Source of the DNA: Pseudomonas fulva
Lineage (GTDB): Bacteria > Pseudomonadota > Gammaproteobacteria > Pseudomonadales > Pseudomonadaceae
Assembly (NCBI RefSeq): GCF_015680705.1
Contig: NZ_JADNYP010000009.1
Span: 173,514 to 237,513 of the forward strand
Direction: 5' to 3'
DNA: 64,000 bases
The position numbers and the translations under genes are program-made. The notes below the pieces were generated by a model that was not told the origin of the DNA, did no database searches, and saw only the letters and a list, made by a program, of their open reading frames with translations. Shown piece by piece: positions 38,401 through 44,878 of this stretch; within the stretch, counting starts at the first letter, position 1, and each line of letters starts with the position of its first letter.

Positions 38401-38759
38401 GGATGCTGGTCGGAGGTGTGGTTGATCACCAGCTCGGTGATCACTCGCAAGCCCCGCTTGTGCGCCTCGGCGATGAAGCGCCGGGCATCGGCCAGGGAGC
38501 CGTAGTCGGGGTGTACCGCCTTGTACTCGGAAATGTCGTAGCCATCGTCGCGCCGTGGCGAAGGATAGAACGGCAACAGCCAGAGAGTGTTCACGCCCAG
38601 CTCGGCAATGTAGTCCAGCTTGCTGATCAAGCCGGCGAAATCACCGATTCCATCGTTGTTCGAATCGAAGAAGGACTTCACGTGGACCTGATAGATCACC
38701 GCATCCTTGTACCACAAGGGGTCGTCGGTGAACGCTGCCGGGCGTGAACGCTTTGCCAT
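35451..38759 (-). CDS. treS: Trehalose synthase/maltokinase fusion (TreS-Pep2)
   Basis: A 1102-aa fusion. Residues 1-550 are GH13 trehalose synthase (YKDAVIYQVHVKSFFDSNND; nucleophile region GLRLDAIPYLIERDG; RNHDELTLEM). Residues of about 570-1102 are maltokinase, with the kinase-type HGDLHLGQ motif (His 951, Asp 953) and IDFEGEPSR (Asp 970). It converts trehalose to maltose and phosphorylates maltose to maltose-1-phosphate, the GlgE donor. AAGGAG precedes the ATG. It starts 13 nt after glgE and abuts glgB. The fusion is known in many pseudomonads and ensures equal amounts of the two activities. Confidence 0.95.
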   Translation of the reverse strand: MAKRSRPAAFTDDPLWYKDAVIYQVHVKSFFDSNNDGIGDFAGLISKLDYIAELGVNTLWLLPFYPSPRRDDGYDISEYKAVHPDYGSLADARRFIAEAHKRGLRVITELVINHTSDQHPWFQRARHSKPGSKARDFYVWSDTDQKYDGTRIIFLDTEKSNWTWDPVAGQYFWHRFYSHQPDLNFDNPKVLKAVIGVMRFWLDMGVDGLRLDAIPYLIERDGTNNENLPETHQVLKAIRAEIDANYPDRMLLAEANQWPEDTRPYFGEGDGDECHMAFHFPLMPRMYMALAMEDRFPITDILRQTPEIPANCQWSIFLRNHDELTLEMVTDRERDYLWNHYAADRRARINLGIRRRLAPLLQRDRRRIELLTSLLLSMPGTPTLYYGDELGMGDNIYLGDRDGVRTPMQWSPDRNGGFSRAEPQRLVLPPIMDPLYGYQTINVEAQSHDPHSLLNFNRRLLAVRAQQKAFGRGTLKMLSPSNRRVLAYLREYIDADGNSETILCVANVSRAAQAAELDLSQHADKVPVEMLGGSAFPPIGQLPFLLTLPPYGFYWFALAARERMPSWHVEPAESLPELMTLVLRKRMEELLESPSRDHLQGSILPQYLPKRRWFAGKEGPIDAIRIRYGVRFGTATTPVLLSELEVLSNGVASHYQLPFGLLLEEQIHSALPQQLALSRVRRGRQVGLITDAFVLEPFIRAVLRACQDNVRLASSEGELRFECTEQLASLGLDEQSEVRYLGAEQSNSSVVVGGRLVLKLIRRVNPGIHPELEMSAYLTAAGFANISPLLAWVSRVDARQQPHLLMIAQGYLSNQGDAWAWTQDTLERAIRDELEPASVDAEGPANALAELAGFAALFGQRLGEMHLLLAAATEDEDFQPRPSSEQDSQRWGRQIAAQLERALDLLAQHRDALDAAGQALVDDLQQQRQGLTRHVEQLAAQARGGLLIRVHGDLHLGQVLVVQGDAYLIDFEGEPSRPLEERRAKLSPYKDVGGVLRSFDYAAAMILRSAAGDLSDAARQARQRVARQYLQQSRQAFVEAYGMATAAMPHAWEDAQGEQAALELFTLEKAAYEIIYEAENRPSWLAVPLHGLHGLISTWGES

Positions 38760-38772
38760 GTGCGACTCCTTG

Positions 38773-40791
38773 CTAGTGGGCTTTCTCGATGCGCCAGATG
38801 CCGAATGGCAGGTGCCCCGGCTCGATACGCATCCACTGGGTCTTGCCGTACCAGGTCCAACGGTGGCCGTTCATCAAGTCCTCACCGCGCGTCGCGGCGT
38901 TGTCATCGAGTCCCAGTTCCCACAACGGCAGTTCGAAGTGCGCCTCCTGGGCGTTGTGTGGGTCAAGGCTGATGGCCACCAGGATGAAGTTGTCGCGCTC
39001 CGGCGTGCGCTTGGCGAAATACAGGATGTTGTCGTTCCAGCAATTGAAGAAGGCGATGCCCAAGTGCGTCTGCAATGCCGGGTTCTGCCGCCGGATGCGA
39101 TTGAGCTGGGCGATCTCGGCGATGATGTTGCCGGGCTGGGTGAAGTCGCGTGGACGAATCTCGTACTTCTCGGAATCGAGATACTCTTCCTTGCCTGGCA
39201 AGGCGGCTGCCTCGCACAGCTCGAAGCCCGAATACATGCCCCACAGGCCCGAGCCCATGGTCGCCAGGGCAGCACGGATCAGAAAACCGGCCCGCCCCGA
39301 GTTCTGCAGGAAGAACGGGTTGATGTCCGGCGTGTTGACGAAGAAGTTCGGCCGATAGCAGTCGCGCCAAGGTGACTGGTTGAGCTCCTGGAAGTAAGTG
39401 GTCAGCTCCTGCTTGGTGTTGCGCCAGGTGAAGTAGGTATAGCTTTGCGCATATCCCACCTTGCCCAGGCGTGCCATCATCGCCGGCTTGGTGAAGGCTT
39501 CGGCGAGGAAGATCACTTCGGGATACTGGCTGCGCACATTGGCGATCAGCCACTGCCAGAATGGCAACGGCTTGGTATGCGGATTGTCGACCCGGAACGT
39601 CTTGACCCCCTCCTCGACCCAACCCACCACCACGTCGCGCAGTGCCAGCCATAGCGAAGGCACCGCATCGGGCGCGTAGAAGTCGACGTTGACGATGTCC
39701 TGGTATTTCTTCGGCGGGTTTTCCGCGTAGCGAATGGTGCCGTCTGGCCGCCAGCTGAACCAGCCGGGATGCTCGCTCAGCCAGGGGTGGTCCTGGGAGC
39801 ACTGGATGGCGAAATCCAGGGCGATTTCGAGGCCGTGCTCGGCGGCGGCCGCGACCAGCCGCCGGAAATCCTCGCGTGTCCCCAACTGCGGATGAATGGC
39901 GTCATGGCCGCCATCGGCGCTGCCGATCGCATAGGGACTGCCCGGATCGCCCGGCTCGGCCTGCAGCGCGTTGTTACGGCCCTTGCGATGCCGCATGCCG
40001 ATGGGGTGGATCGGCGGGAAGTACAAGACATCGAAGCCCATGTCGCGGATCATCGGCAAGCGGCGATGCACATCGTTGAAGGTGCCATGACGCTCGGGGT
40101 CGTCGGTGATCGAGCGCGGGAACAGCTCGTACCAGCTGGCGAACAGCGCCTCTTCGCGGTCCACGTCGAGCGGGAACTCCATGCTGCGAGTCAGGTAGCT
40201 GCGGTGCTCGGCCTGGTTCATCAACAGGCTGGCATCGCTGCCCAGCAACAAGCTCACCTGCTGCTCCACAGGCAGGTCGGGCAGGCGTCGACGCAGCTCC
40301 TCGAGCTGCTCGCGCAGCAGCCCTTCGCTACGCTCGATGCCCTTGCCAAGCAGCAGGCGGCCCTCTTCGAGTTCGAGCGTCACGTCGACGCCGGCATGGT
40401 ATTTTTTTTCCAGGTCGTGGCAGTAGGTGGCGAAGGGGTCGATCCAGGCTTCGATGCTGAACAGGTGCAAGCCGAGTTCCAGCGGGGTGAATTCGGCCAG
40501 CCACAGGTCGTTGCCCGCCGAATGCATCGGCACCCGGTGCCAGCGCCGGCTGTGCGCCTGCCGCCAGTTGAGCGTGACCGCCAGGCGATCATGACCATCG
40601 CTGTAGACCTTGCTGGATACCTGGACCGACTGGCCGCGCACGGCCTTGCTGGCGAACTGGCCAGCATCGAGTACCGGCTGGGTGTCTTCGATGACGATTC
40701 GCGGGGCCAGCAGCGCCTGGGACAGGCTGATGGCCTGGTCCGGGTGGTCGTTCGCCATGGGCACGCTTTCGAAGGGCTCATTACGTGACAT
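38773..40791 (-). CDS. glgE: Alpha-1,4-glucan:maltose-1-phosphate maltosyltransferase
   Basis: A 672-aa GH13_3 protein. An N-terminal beta domain with helical insert (VTLELEEGRLLLGKGIERSE) is followed by a barrel with YELFPRS and YFPPIHPIG. The nucleophile is in TFRVDNPHTKP (D402) and the acid/base in IFLAEAFTKP (E431), all diagnostic for GlgE. It transfers maltosyl units from maltose-1-phosphate to alpha-1,4-glucan. It is the first gene of glgE-treS/pep2-glgB. The ATG at 40791 has GGAG upstream; an in-frame ATG at 40758 is an alternative. It is divergent from a small proline-rich gene. Confidence 0.95.
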   Translation of the reverse strand: MSRNEPFESVPMANDHPDQAISLSQALLAPRIVIEDTQPVLDAGQFASKAVRGQSVQVSSKVYSDGHDRLAVTLNWRQAHSRRWHRVPMHSAGNDLWLAEFTPLELGLHLFSIEAWIDPFATYCHDLEKKYHAGVDVTLELEEGRLLLGKGIERSEGLLREQLEELRRRLPDLPVEQQVSLLLGSDASLLMNQAEHRSYLTRSMEFPLDVDREEALFASWYELFPRSITDDPERHGTFNDVHRRLPMIRDMGFDVLYFPPIHPIGMRHRKGRNNALQAEPGDPGSPYAIGSADGGHDAIHPQLGTREDFRRLVAAAAEHGLEIALDFAIQCSQDHPWLSEHPGWFSWRPDGTIRYAENPPKKYQDIVNVDFYAPDAVPSLWLALRDVVVGWVEEGVKTFRVDNPHTKPLPFWQWLIANVRSQYPEVIFLAEAFTKPAMMARLGKVGYAQSYTYFTWRNTKQELTTYFQELNQSPWRDCYRPNFFVNTPDINPFFLQNSGRAGFLIRAALATMGSGLWGMYSGFELCEAAALPGKEEYLDSEKYEIRPRDFTQPGNIIAEIAQLNRIRRQNPALQTHLGIAFFNCWNDNILYFAKRTPERDNFILVAISLDPHNAQEAHFELPLWELGLDDNAATRGEDLMNGHRWTWYGKTQWMRIEPGHLPFGIWRIEKAH

Positions 40792-40931
40792 CGAACCTTG
40801 CTCCGTTTGACTGGGACGGTAAGGGTTCAGAACGGTCCTACAGGCCGGGGTTCAATAAAAAACTGAGCGTTTGGCACGCCAGAGGGTCCGAGCAGACAGA
40901 CCCTCAGCCCAACCATCCGCGAGGCTCCACC

Positions 40932-41093
40932 ATGAACATCCCGACCCCGCCGGAAACGCCCGATCCGAACATCGACGACCCCGTCCTGCCTCCGCCCGTT
41001 CCCGAGGAGGACCCGGACGACCTGCCGATCAAGCCCACCACGCCACCGACGGTAGGGGATCCGCCCAACGACGAACCGCCGGTGAAAGCCTGA
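40932..41093 (+). CDS. Pro/Asp/Glu-rich small protein, 53 aa
   Basis: It starts MNIPTPPETPDPNIDDPVLP. About a third of its residues are Pro and a quarter are acidic. No hydrophobic core, signal or Cys is present, so it is probably disordered. GAGG lies 8 nt upstream of the ATG. It is divergent from glgE across 140 bp, so the two could share regulation. Function is unknown. Confidence 0.6.
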   Translation: MNIPTPPETPDPNIDDPVLPPPVPEEDPDDLPIKPTTPPTVGDPPNDEPPVKA

Positions 41094-41234
41094 GCATAGC
41101 CAAGGACCTGGTCGCAGCGAGGCGCGCCGCGGCGCTTGTGACAGCGGTCGACAGGCTGCCTGCCCAGCGCGCCCCCTTCGCATGTTTCGCCTGGCGCGCC
41201 AGCGCACGGGCACCCGCCTGATGTGTCGAGACTA

Positions 41235-41381
41235 TGTACGAAAAGTCGCCGAGCGGCGATCAGGCAAGGTGAAAACAGGCGAGGAACCGCCGGGGTCGCG
41301 CTCGACTTTACGGGTTGTAAATGAGCATTCCGAGCCTGTTTTCAACGTAGCCTGATCGTCGCGCAGGGCACTTTCCGTACA
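41235..41381. repeat. MITE-like palindromic element, 147 bp
   Basis: The ends are inverted repeats: the left begins TGTACGAAAAGT and the reverse complement of the right begins TGTACGGAAAGT. The similarity continues to about 31 bp (ending GATCAGGC on both). A second nested pair, GAAAACAGGC and GCCTGTTTTC, lies inside, so the whole element folds as a long hairpin. It has no coding capacity. A decayed relative occurs at 49301. This is the structure of a miniature inverted-repeat element or a mobile bacterial hairpin. Confidence 0.7.
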
Positions 41382-41507
41382 AAGCCTAACCTCACCACCG
41401 AATGGCCAACACGGGTTTGACAGCGCCACGATTCATGCTTGCGTTAACGTAACGGCAGAAGCGTCAGCCTCATGTGCAGTCCCATTCCAACTACAACAGG
41501 TGGCCAC

Positions 41508-42671
41508 ATGTTCTATCCGACCCTGAATTTCGCCCTTGGCGAAACCATCGACCTTCTGCGCGACGAGGTACATGCGTTCGTGACGGCCGAGCTGAGCCCG
41601 CGGGCCGCTCGGATAGACAAGGACAATCTGTTCCCTGCCGATCTGTGGCGCAAGTTCGGCGCACTGGGCGTGCTGGGGATCACCGTGCCGCAAGAGTACG
41701 GCGGTGCCGACCTGGGCTACCTGGCCCATGTGGTGGCGATGGAAGAAATAAGCCGTGGTTCGGCGTCGGTGGCGCTTTCCTACGGCGCGCATTCGAACCT
41801 TTGCGTCAACCAGATCAACCGCAACGGTACCGACGAACAGAAACGCCGATATCTGCCCAGGCTGGTCAGCGGCGAGCACGTCGGCGCGCTGGCCATGAGC
41901 GAGCCGAATGCCGGCTCCGATGTGGTCTCGATGAAGCTGCGCGCCGAAAAACGTGGCCAGCGCTACCTGCTCAACGGCAGCAAGAGCTGGATCACCAATG
42001 GTCCCGAGGCCGATATCTATGTGATCTACGCCAAGACCGATCTGGACAAGGGCGCCCAGGGCATCACCGCCTTCATCGTCGAACGCGACTGGAAAGGCTT
42101 CAGCCGCGGGGACAAGTTCGACAAGCTCGGCATGCGTGGCTCCAACACCTGCGAGCTGTTCTTCGATGACGTCGAGGTACCCGAGGAAAACATTCTTGGC
42201 CGGCTCGATGGTGGCGTGCGGGTGCTGATGAGCGGCCTGGACTACGAGCGCGTGGTACTCGCCGCCGGGCCGACCGGCATCATGCAGGCCTGTCTGGACC
42301 TGATCCTGCCATACATCCATGATCGCAAGCAGTTTGGCCAGAGCATCGGTGAGTTCCAGCTGATCCAGGCCAAGGTCGCCGACCTGTACACCCAGCTCAA
42401 TGCCAGCCGCGCTTACCTTTATGCAGTGGCCCAGGCCTGTGACCGTGGCGAAACCACTCGCAAGGACGCCGCCGGAGTGATCCTGCACACCTCCGAACGG
42501 GCAACGCTGACGGCCCTGGAGACGATCCAGATCCTCGGCGGCAACGGTTATGTCAACGAATTTCCGGCAGGTCGCCTGCTACGGGATGCCAAGTTGTACG
42601 AGATCGGTGCCGGCACCAGCGAGATACGTCGCATGCTGATCGGCCGTGAGCTGTTCAACGAAACGCGCTGA
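41508..42671 (+). CDS. ivd: Isovaleryl-CoA dehydrogenase
   Basis: A 387-aa acyl-CoA dehydrogenase. The catalytic Glu sits in [15 protein letters not shown] (E247), the helix-G position that is specific to isovaleryl-CoA dehydrogenases rather than the C-terminal Glu of medium-chain enzymes. The N-terminus ([15 protein letters not shown]) and [16 protein letters not shown], the FAD-binding WITNG, and the end block [20 protein letters not shown] also fit. It oxidises isovaleryl-CoA to 3-methylcrotonyl-CoA in leucine degradation. The downstream liuB-liuE/mccB genes and the liuR regulator usually linked to it are absent here. AGGTGG precedes ATG 41508. Confidence 0.92.
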   Translation: MFYPTLNFALGETIDLLRDEVHAFVTAELSPRAARIDKDNLFPADLWRKFGALGVLGITVPQEYGGADLGYLAHVVAMEEISRGSASVALSYGAHSNLCVNQINRNGTDEQKRRYLPRLVSGEHVGALAMSEPNAGSDVVSMKLRAEKRGQRYLLNGSKSWITNGPEADIYVIYAKTDLDKGAQGITAFIVERDWKGFSRGDKFDKLGMRGSNTCELFFDDVEVPEENILGRLDGGVRVLMSGLDYERVVLAAGPTGIMQACLDLILPYIHDRKQFGQSIGEFQLIQAKVADLYTQLNASRAYLYAVAQACDRGETTRKDAAGVILHTSERATLTALETIQILGGNGYVNEFPAGRLLRDAKLYEIGAGTSEIRRMLIGRELFNETR

Positions 42672-42755
42672 GCGACAGGTCGTCAGCAAGCCGCAAGCTA
42701 GAGCGGCGCGGTACTGAAGAGAAATGAAGCCCTGCCACGACGCCGTCCTGCTCTT

Positions 42756-42790
42756 GCTTGTGGCTTGTGGCTTGCAGCTTGCAGCTTGCC
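42756..42790. repeat. Five tandem 7-bp units
   Basis: GCTTGTG, GCTTGTG, GCTTGCA, GCTTGCA and GCTTGCC follow each other without gaps, touching the stop of the repressor gene. An inverted related segment (GCAAGCCGCAAGC) lies about 65 bp upstream, just after the ivd stop, so the pair could form a hairpin at the convergent gene ends. Confidence 0.75.
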
Positions 42791-42792
42791 AC

Positions 42793-43458
42793 TCAGAAGC
42801 TGGCATGCGCGCGCACGACCACGCCGAGCACTTGTGGCGGCTGTTCGCACAGGACCGTCGGATAGGTGGGGTTGAGCGGTCGCAGGTAGCGCTGGCCGCC
42901 CTCCTCGATCAGCTGTCGGAAGATCGCTGGCCGTCCGGTCTGGCGAACGATGACCAGCTTGCCAGGCGCGGCCGGTACGCCTGGGTCGACCAGCACCAGC
43001 ATGCCTTCAGGCACGCTCGGGCCGCTCGGTGCGTTCATCGCGTCGCTCTCGACCCGTAGCCAGAAGGCGCGACCGCGTGCGCAGTAGTCGGTGTGCTCAT
43101 GGACGATGCTGTCTTCTGGCAGCTCCCCTTCCAGTTCGGTCCAGGCCAACACCGGATAGCGAAAGCACACGATGTACTGAAGCAGTTCCCGTACGTAGTC
43201 GGGGTCTTGCGCGTGCGGGGCATAGCTTGCGCCCTGTTCGGCCACTTCGCTGCGGCTGGTGAGCTGCATCTGCACATGCAGGTGCGGCATGCCCAGCTCG
43301 ACCAGTATCCGGTTCATCGTCTCGAGCTTGGGTTGGCGCTCCCGGCGCAGCCAGTGGCCCACCGCTCCTTGAGTGACTCCGATGCGCTCGGCGAGTTTTT
43401 CCTGCGTGATATCGAGTTCACGCATCTTGGCCTTGACCAAGGCAATCCAGTTTTCCAT
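42793..43458 (-). CDS. XRE/S24-type repressor lacking self-cleavage residues
   Basis: A 221-aa protein with an N-terminal HTH (ITQEKLAERIGVTQGAVGHW, about 16-35) and a C-terminal LexA/CI-like S24 domain. In the family the nucleophile is Ser in GDSM and the base is Lys in a TFK/TVK motif. Here the matching positions read VESDAMNAP (Ala in place of the Ser, at 140) and AIFRQL (Arg in place of Lys). RecA-stimulated self-cleavage is therefore unlikely. MENWIALVKAKM is the preferred start (43458); a longer frame to 43575 would run through the operator region. It is divergent from a DUF6124 gene. Confidence 0.85.
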   Translation of the reverse strand: MENWIALVKAKMRELDITQEKLAERIGVTQGAVGHWLRRERQPKLETMNRILVELGMPHLHVQMQLTSRSEVAEQGASYAPHAQDPDYVRELLQYIVCFRYPVLAWTELEGELPEDSIVHEHTDYCARGRAFWLRVESDAMNAPSGPSVPEGMLVLVDPGVPAAPGKLVIVRQTGRPAIFRQLIEEGGQRYLRPLNPTYPTVLCEQPPQVLGVVVRAHASF

Positions 43459-43491
43459 CGCAGGCACGATACGGACTGGCCGACAGCGCTC

Positions 43492-43511
43492 AATACACAT
43501 GTTGTAGTATT
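43492..43511. promoter_or_regulatory. Candidate operator 1 of the S24-type repressor
   Basis: Arms AATAC and GTATT enclose a 10-bp centre (ACATGTTGTA). It is 34 bp upstream of the repressor start. It shares both half-sites with operator 2. Confidence 0.6.
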
Positions 43512-43527
43512 TAAATCCCTCACTTTG

Positions 43528-43542
43528 AATACATGTCGTATT
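43528..43542. promoter_or_regulatory. Candidate operator 2 of the S24-type repressor
   Basis: Arms AATAC and GTATT with a 5-bp centre (ATGTC), 48 bp upstream of the DUF6124 start. The two sites lie between the divergent starts and could let the repressor control both genes. The different centre length is a weakness of this reading. Confidence 0.5.
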
Positions 43543-43589
43543 AAAGTGGACGAGTGGCATTTCCCTGCTAGGCACTCAAAGGTAACAGG

Positions 43590-43904
43590 ATGAAACCATC
43601 GACATATTTAGAAAAGGATTTGGACAGCGAAGCGGCACGACGCGCATTGGACTTCTATCTCAATCCGCCCTCCGGCCGGGTCGATCCCGACGAATCGATC
43701 TGGATCCTGCGCAAGGACGTCACCCGTGAGCAGGCTGCGGTCCAGGCCATGAGCCTGCTGCGCTGCGCGGCCACCACGGCGTGCGAGTCGGCCAACACCC
43801 AGAGCGGCTCGTGCCGGGAGTTGCTGTTCGCGCTCATGCATATGGTGAACATGGCCAGGGCACTGCTCGAACATTCGCAGGCCCAGGAAGACATCATCAA
43901 GTAG
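43590..43904 (+). CDS. DUF6124 family protein, 104 aa
   Basis: It starts MKPSTYLEKDLDSEAARRAL, followed by FYLNPP, and continues with a helical region (QAAVQAMSLLRCAATTACES, LFALMHMVNMARALLE). These are the features of the small Pseudomonas family DUF6124, often linked to regulators and of unknown role. AGG lies just before the ATG. It is divergent from the S24-type repressor and shares its operator region, so it is a likely repressor target. Confidence 0.72.
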   Translation: MKPSTYLEKDLDSEAARRALDFYLNPPSGRVDPDESIWILRKDVTREQAAVQAMSLLRCAATTACESANTQSGSCRELLFALMHMVNMARALLEHSQAQEDIIK

Positions 43905-43981
43905 AGGCAGATGGAGACAGGGCCAAACGTCAATGCGTGACGGACCCAGGAAAATATTTCGCCATGCAGGCGAAAAACCAT

Positions 43982-44009
43982 TTGACTGACAAATGATAAC
44001 GATTATTAT
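43982..44009 (+). promoter_or_regulatory. Promoter with overlapping Fur box for PrrF
   Basis: The -35 TTGACT (43982-43987), a 16-bp spacer and the -10 TATTAT (44004-44009) form a good sigma70 promoter. A Fur-like site at 43989-44007 (ACAAATGATAACGATTATT) matches the 19-bp Fur consensus at 13 positions and covers the spacer and -10. Binding of Fe-Fur here would block transcription when iron is plentiful. Confidence 0.82.
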
Positions 44010-44015
44010 TGCACT

Positions 44016-44130
44016 CAGCAGGTCGCGAGACCCGCTGGATAACCTGAAAGCTCATAGGTCGGACTCTCAGATTATCTCCTCATCAGGCTAATCACGGTTT
44101 TTGACCCGGCTTTTTGCCGGGTCTTTTTTT
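44016..44130 (+). ncRNA. prrF: PrrF-family iron-responsive small RNA
   Basis: The transcript region contains the conserved PrrF block GACTCTCAGATTATCTCCTC followed directly by ATCAGGCTAATCACGG, recalled from the Rfam PrrF family. It ends in a strong terminator with arms GACCCGGC/GCCGGGTC and a T7 tail (44103-44130). The predicted length of about 115 nt agrees with known PrrF RNAs. Under low iron PrrF binds mRNAs for iron-containing proteins (such as sodB and TCA enzymes) with Hfq and reduces their expression. Only a single copy is present here, not the tandem pair of P. aeruginosa. Confidence 0.9.
44103..44130 (+). terminator. Rho-independent terminator of PrrF
   Basis: 8-bp arms GACCCGGC and GCCGGGTC with a TTTTT loop, followed by TTTTTTT. 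Confidence 0.93.
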
Positions 44131-44312
44131 GGCTCTTCAGGCTAATGAAGAAGGGTTACCGCTTGATGGGGCCATGGTAGCAAAACTGTGTCATTTCGTG
44201 AACGGCCAGAACCACGTTTTGCAGATCGGAAAGCGATAATCACTTGCATCGAAAGCGGATTCTCGATGCCTACGCCCGGCCACGCCCTGTCACATCGAGC
44301 AAGGAGCTCCCC

Positions 44313-44828
44313 ATGAGCCGTGTCCTGCTGCCTCTCGAGCGAGGCCCGCATCGTATCGAAGAAACCGCCGAGGCGCGCCTGCTGCATCGGCTGCGCCGCC
44401 TGCCGCGTCGGGCCCAGCAGGTATTGTTGCTCGGCCGCCTGGACCAGCTGGGCTTCGCCTCCATCGCACAGCGTCTGGGCCTGCCGTTGTCCTGCGTCGA
44501 ATACCTGATGAACCAGGCGCTGCTCAGTGCCTGCGTCGCCGACGATGCGCTGCTCAAGGAGGCCTGCCGCTGGTACGTTCGACTGCAGAGCCCGGACGTG
44601 ACCGCCTGCGAACGGATCGACTTTCGCCGTTGGCTCGATGCCAGGCCCGGCCATCTGGCAGCGTTCCGCGAAACCGAGCTGCGCTGGCGCGGCCTGCTGG
44701 AGCCGGCGCGGCAGCTGGGCCATGACGGCTGGTACCGGCAAGGCCGCGCGGCGCTGTCGCTGGGCGGCTGTGCCATCGCTGTCGGCCTGGGGATTGCGGC
44801 ACTGTTGACGCTCGGGTACTGGGCCTGA
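44313..44828 (+). CDS. Sigma region 4-like / DUF4880 (FecR N-terminal) hybrid membrane protein
   Basis: A 171-aa protein. Residues of about 30-70 (RRAQQVLLLGRLDQLGFASIAQRLGLPLS is split by helix turns) resemble sigma-70 region 4, which binds the -35 box. Residues 85-130 (EACRWYVRLQSPDVTACERI, then RRWLDARPGHLAAF) are DUF4880, the N-terminal anti-sigma domain of FecR regulators. A single membrane helix (about 149-169) ends the protein. Sigma region 2 and the FecR periplasmic domain are both missing. AAGGAG precedes ATG 44313. It lies 180 bp downstream of PrrF and may be a remnant or a modified membrane-tethered regulator. Confidence 0.72.
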   Translation: MSRVLLPLERGPHRIEETAEARLLHRLRRLPRRAQQVLLLGRLDQLGFASIAQRLGLPLSCVEYLMNQALLSACVADDALLKEACRWYVRLQSPDVTACERIDFRRWLDARPGHLAAFRETELRWRGLLEPARQLGHDGWYRQGRAALSLGGCAIAVGLGIAALLTLGYWA

Positions 44829-44878
44829 CCGCAGCGGTGTACAGTAGCGCCACGACAACAAGCCACAGGAACCCGGCA

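Noticed and set aside
36738..38747. A 669-codon open frame antisense to treS/pep2, and a 694-codon frame antisense to glgX at 13550-15634
   Set aside because: Same shadow effect of GC-rich coding sequence. Neither has a ribosome-binding site in a sensible place or a family motif.
42793..43904. S24-type repressor taken as a sign of a prophage or pyocin cluster
   Set aside because: No structural, lysis or integrase genes are next to it; neighbours are chromosomal genes.
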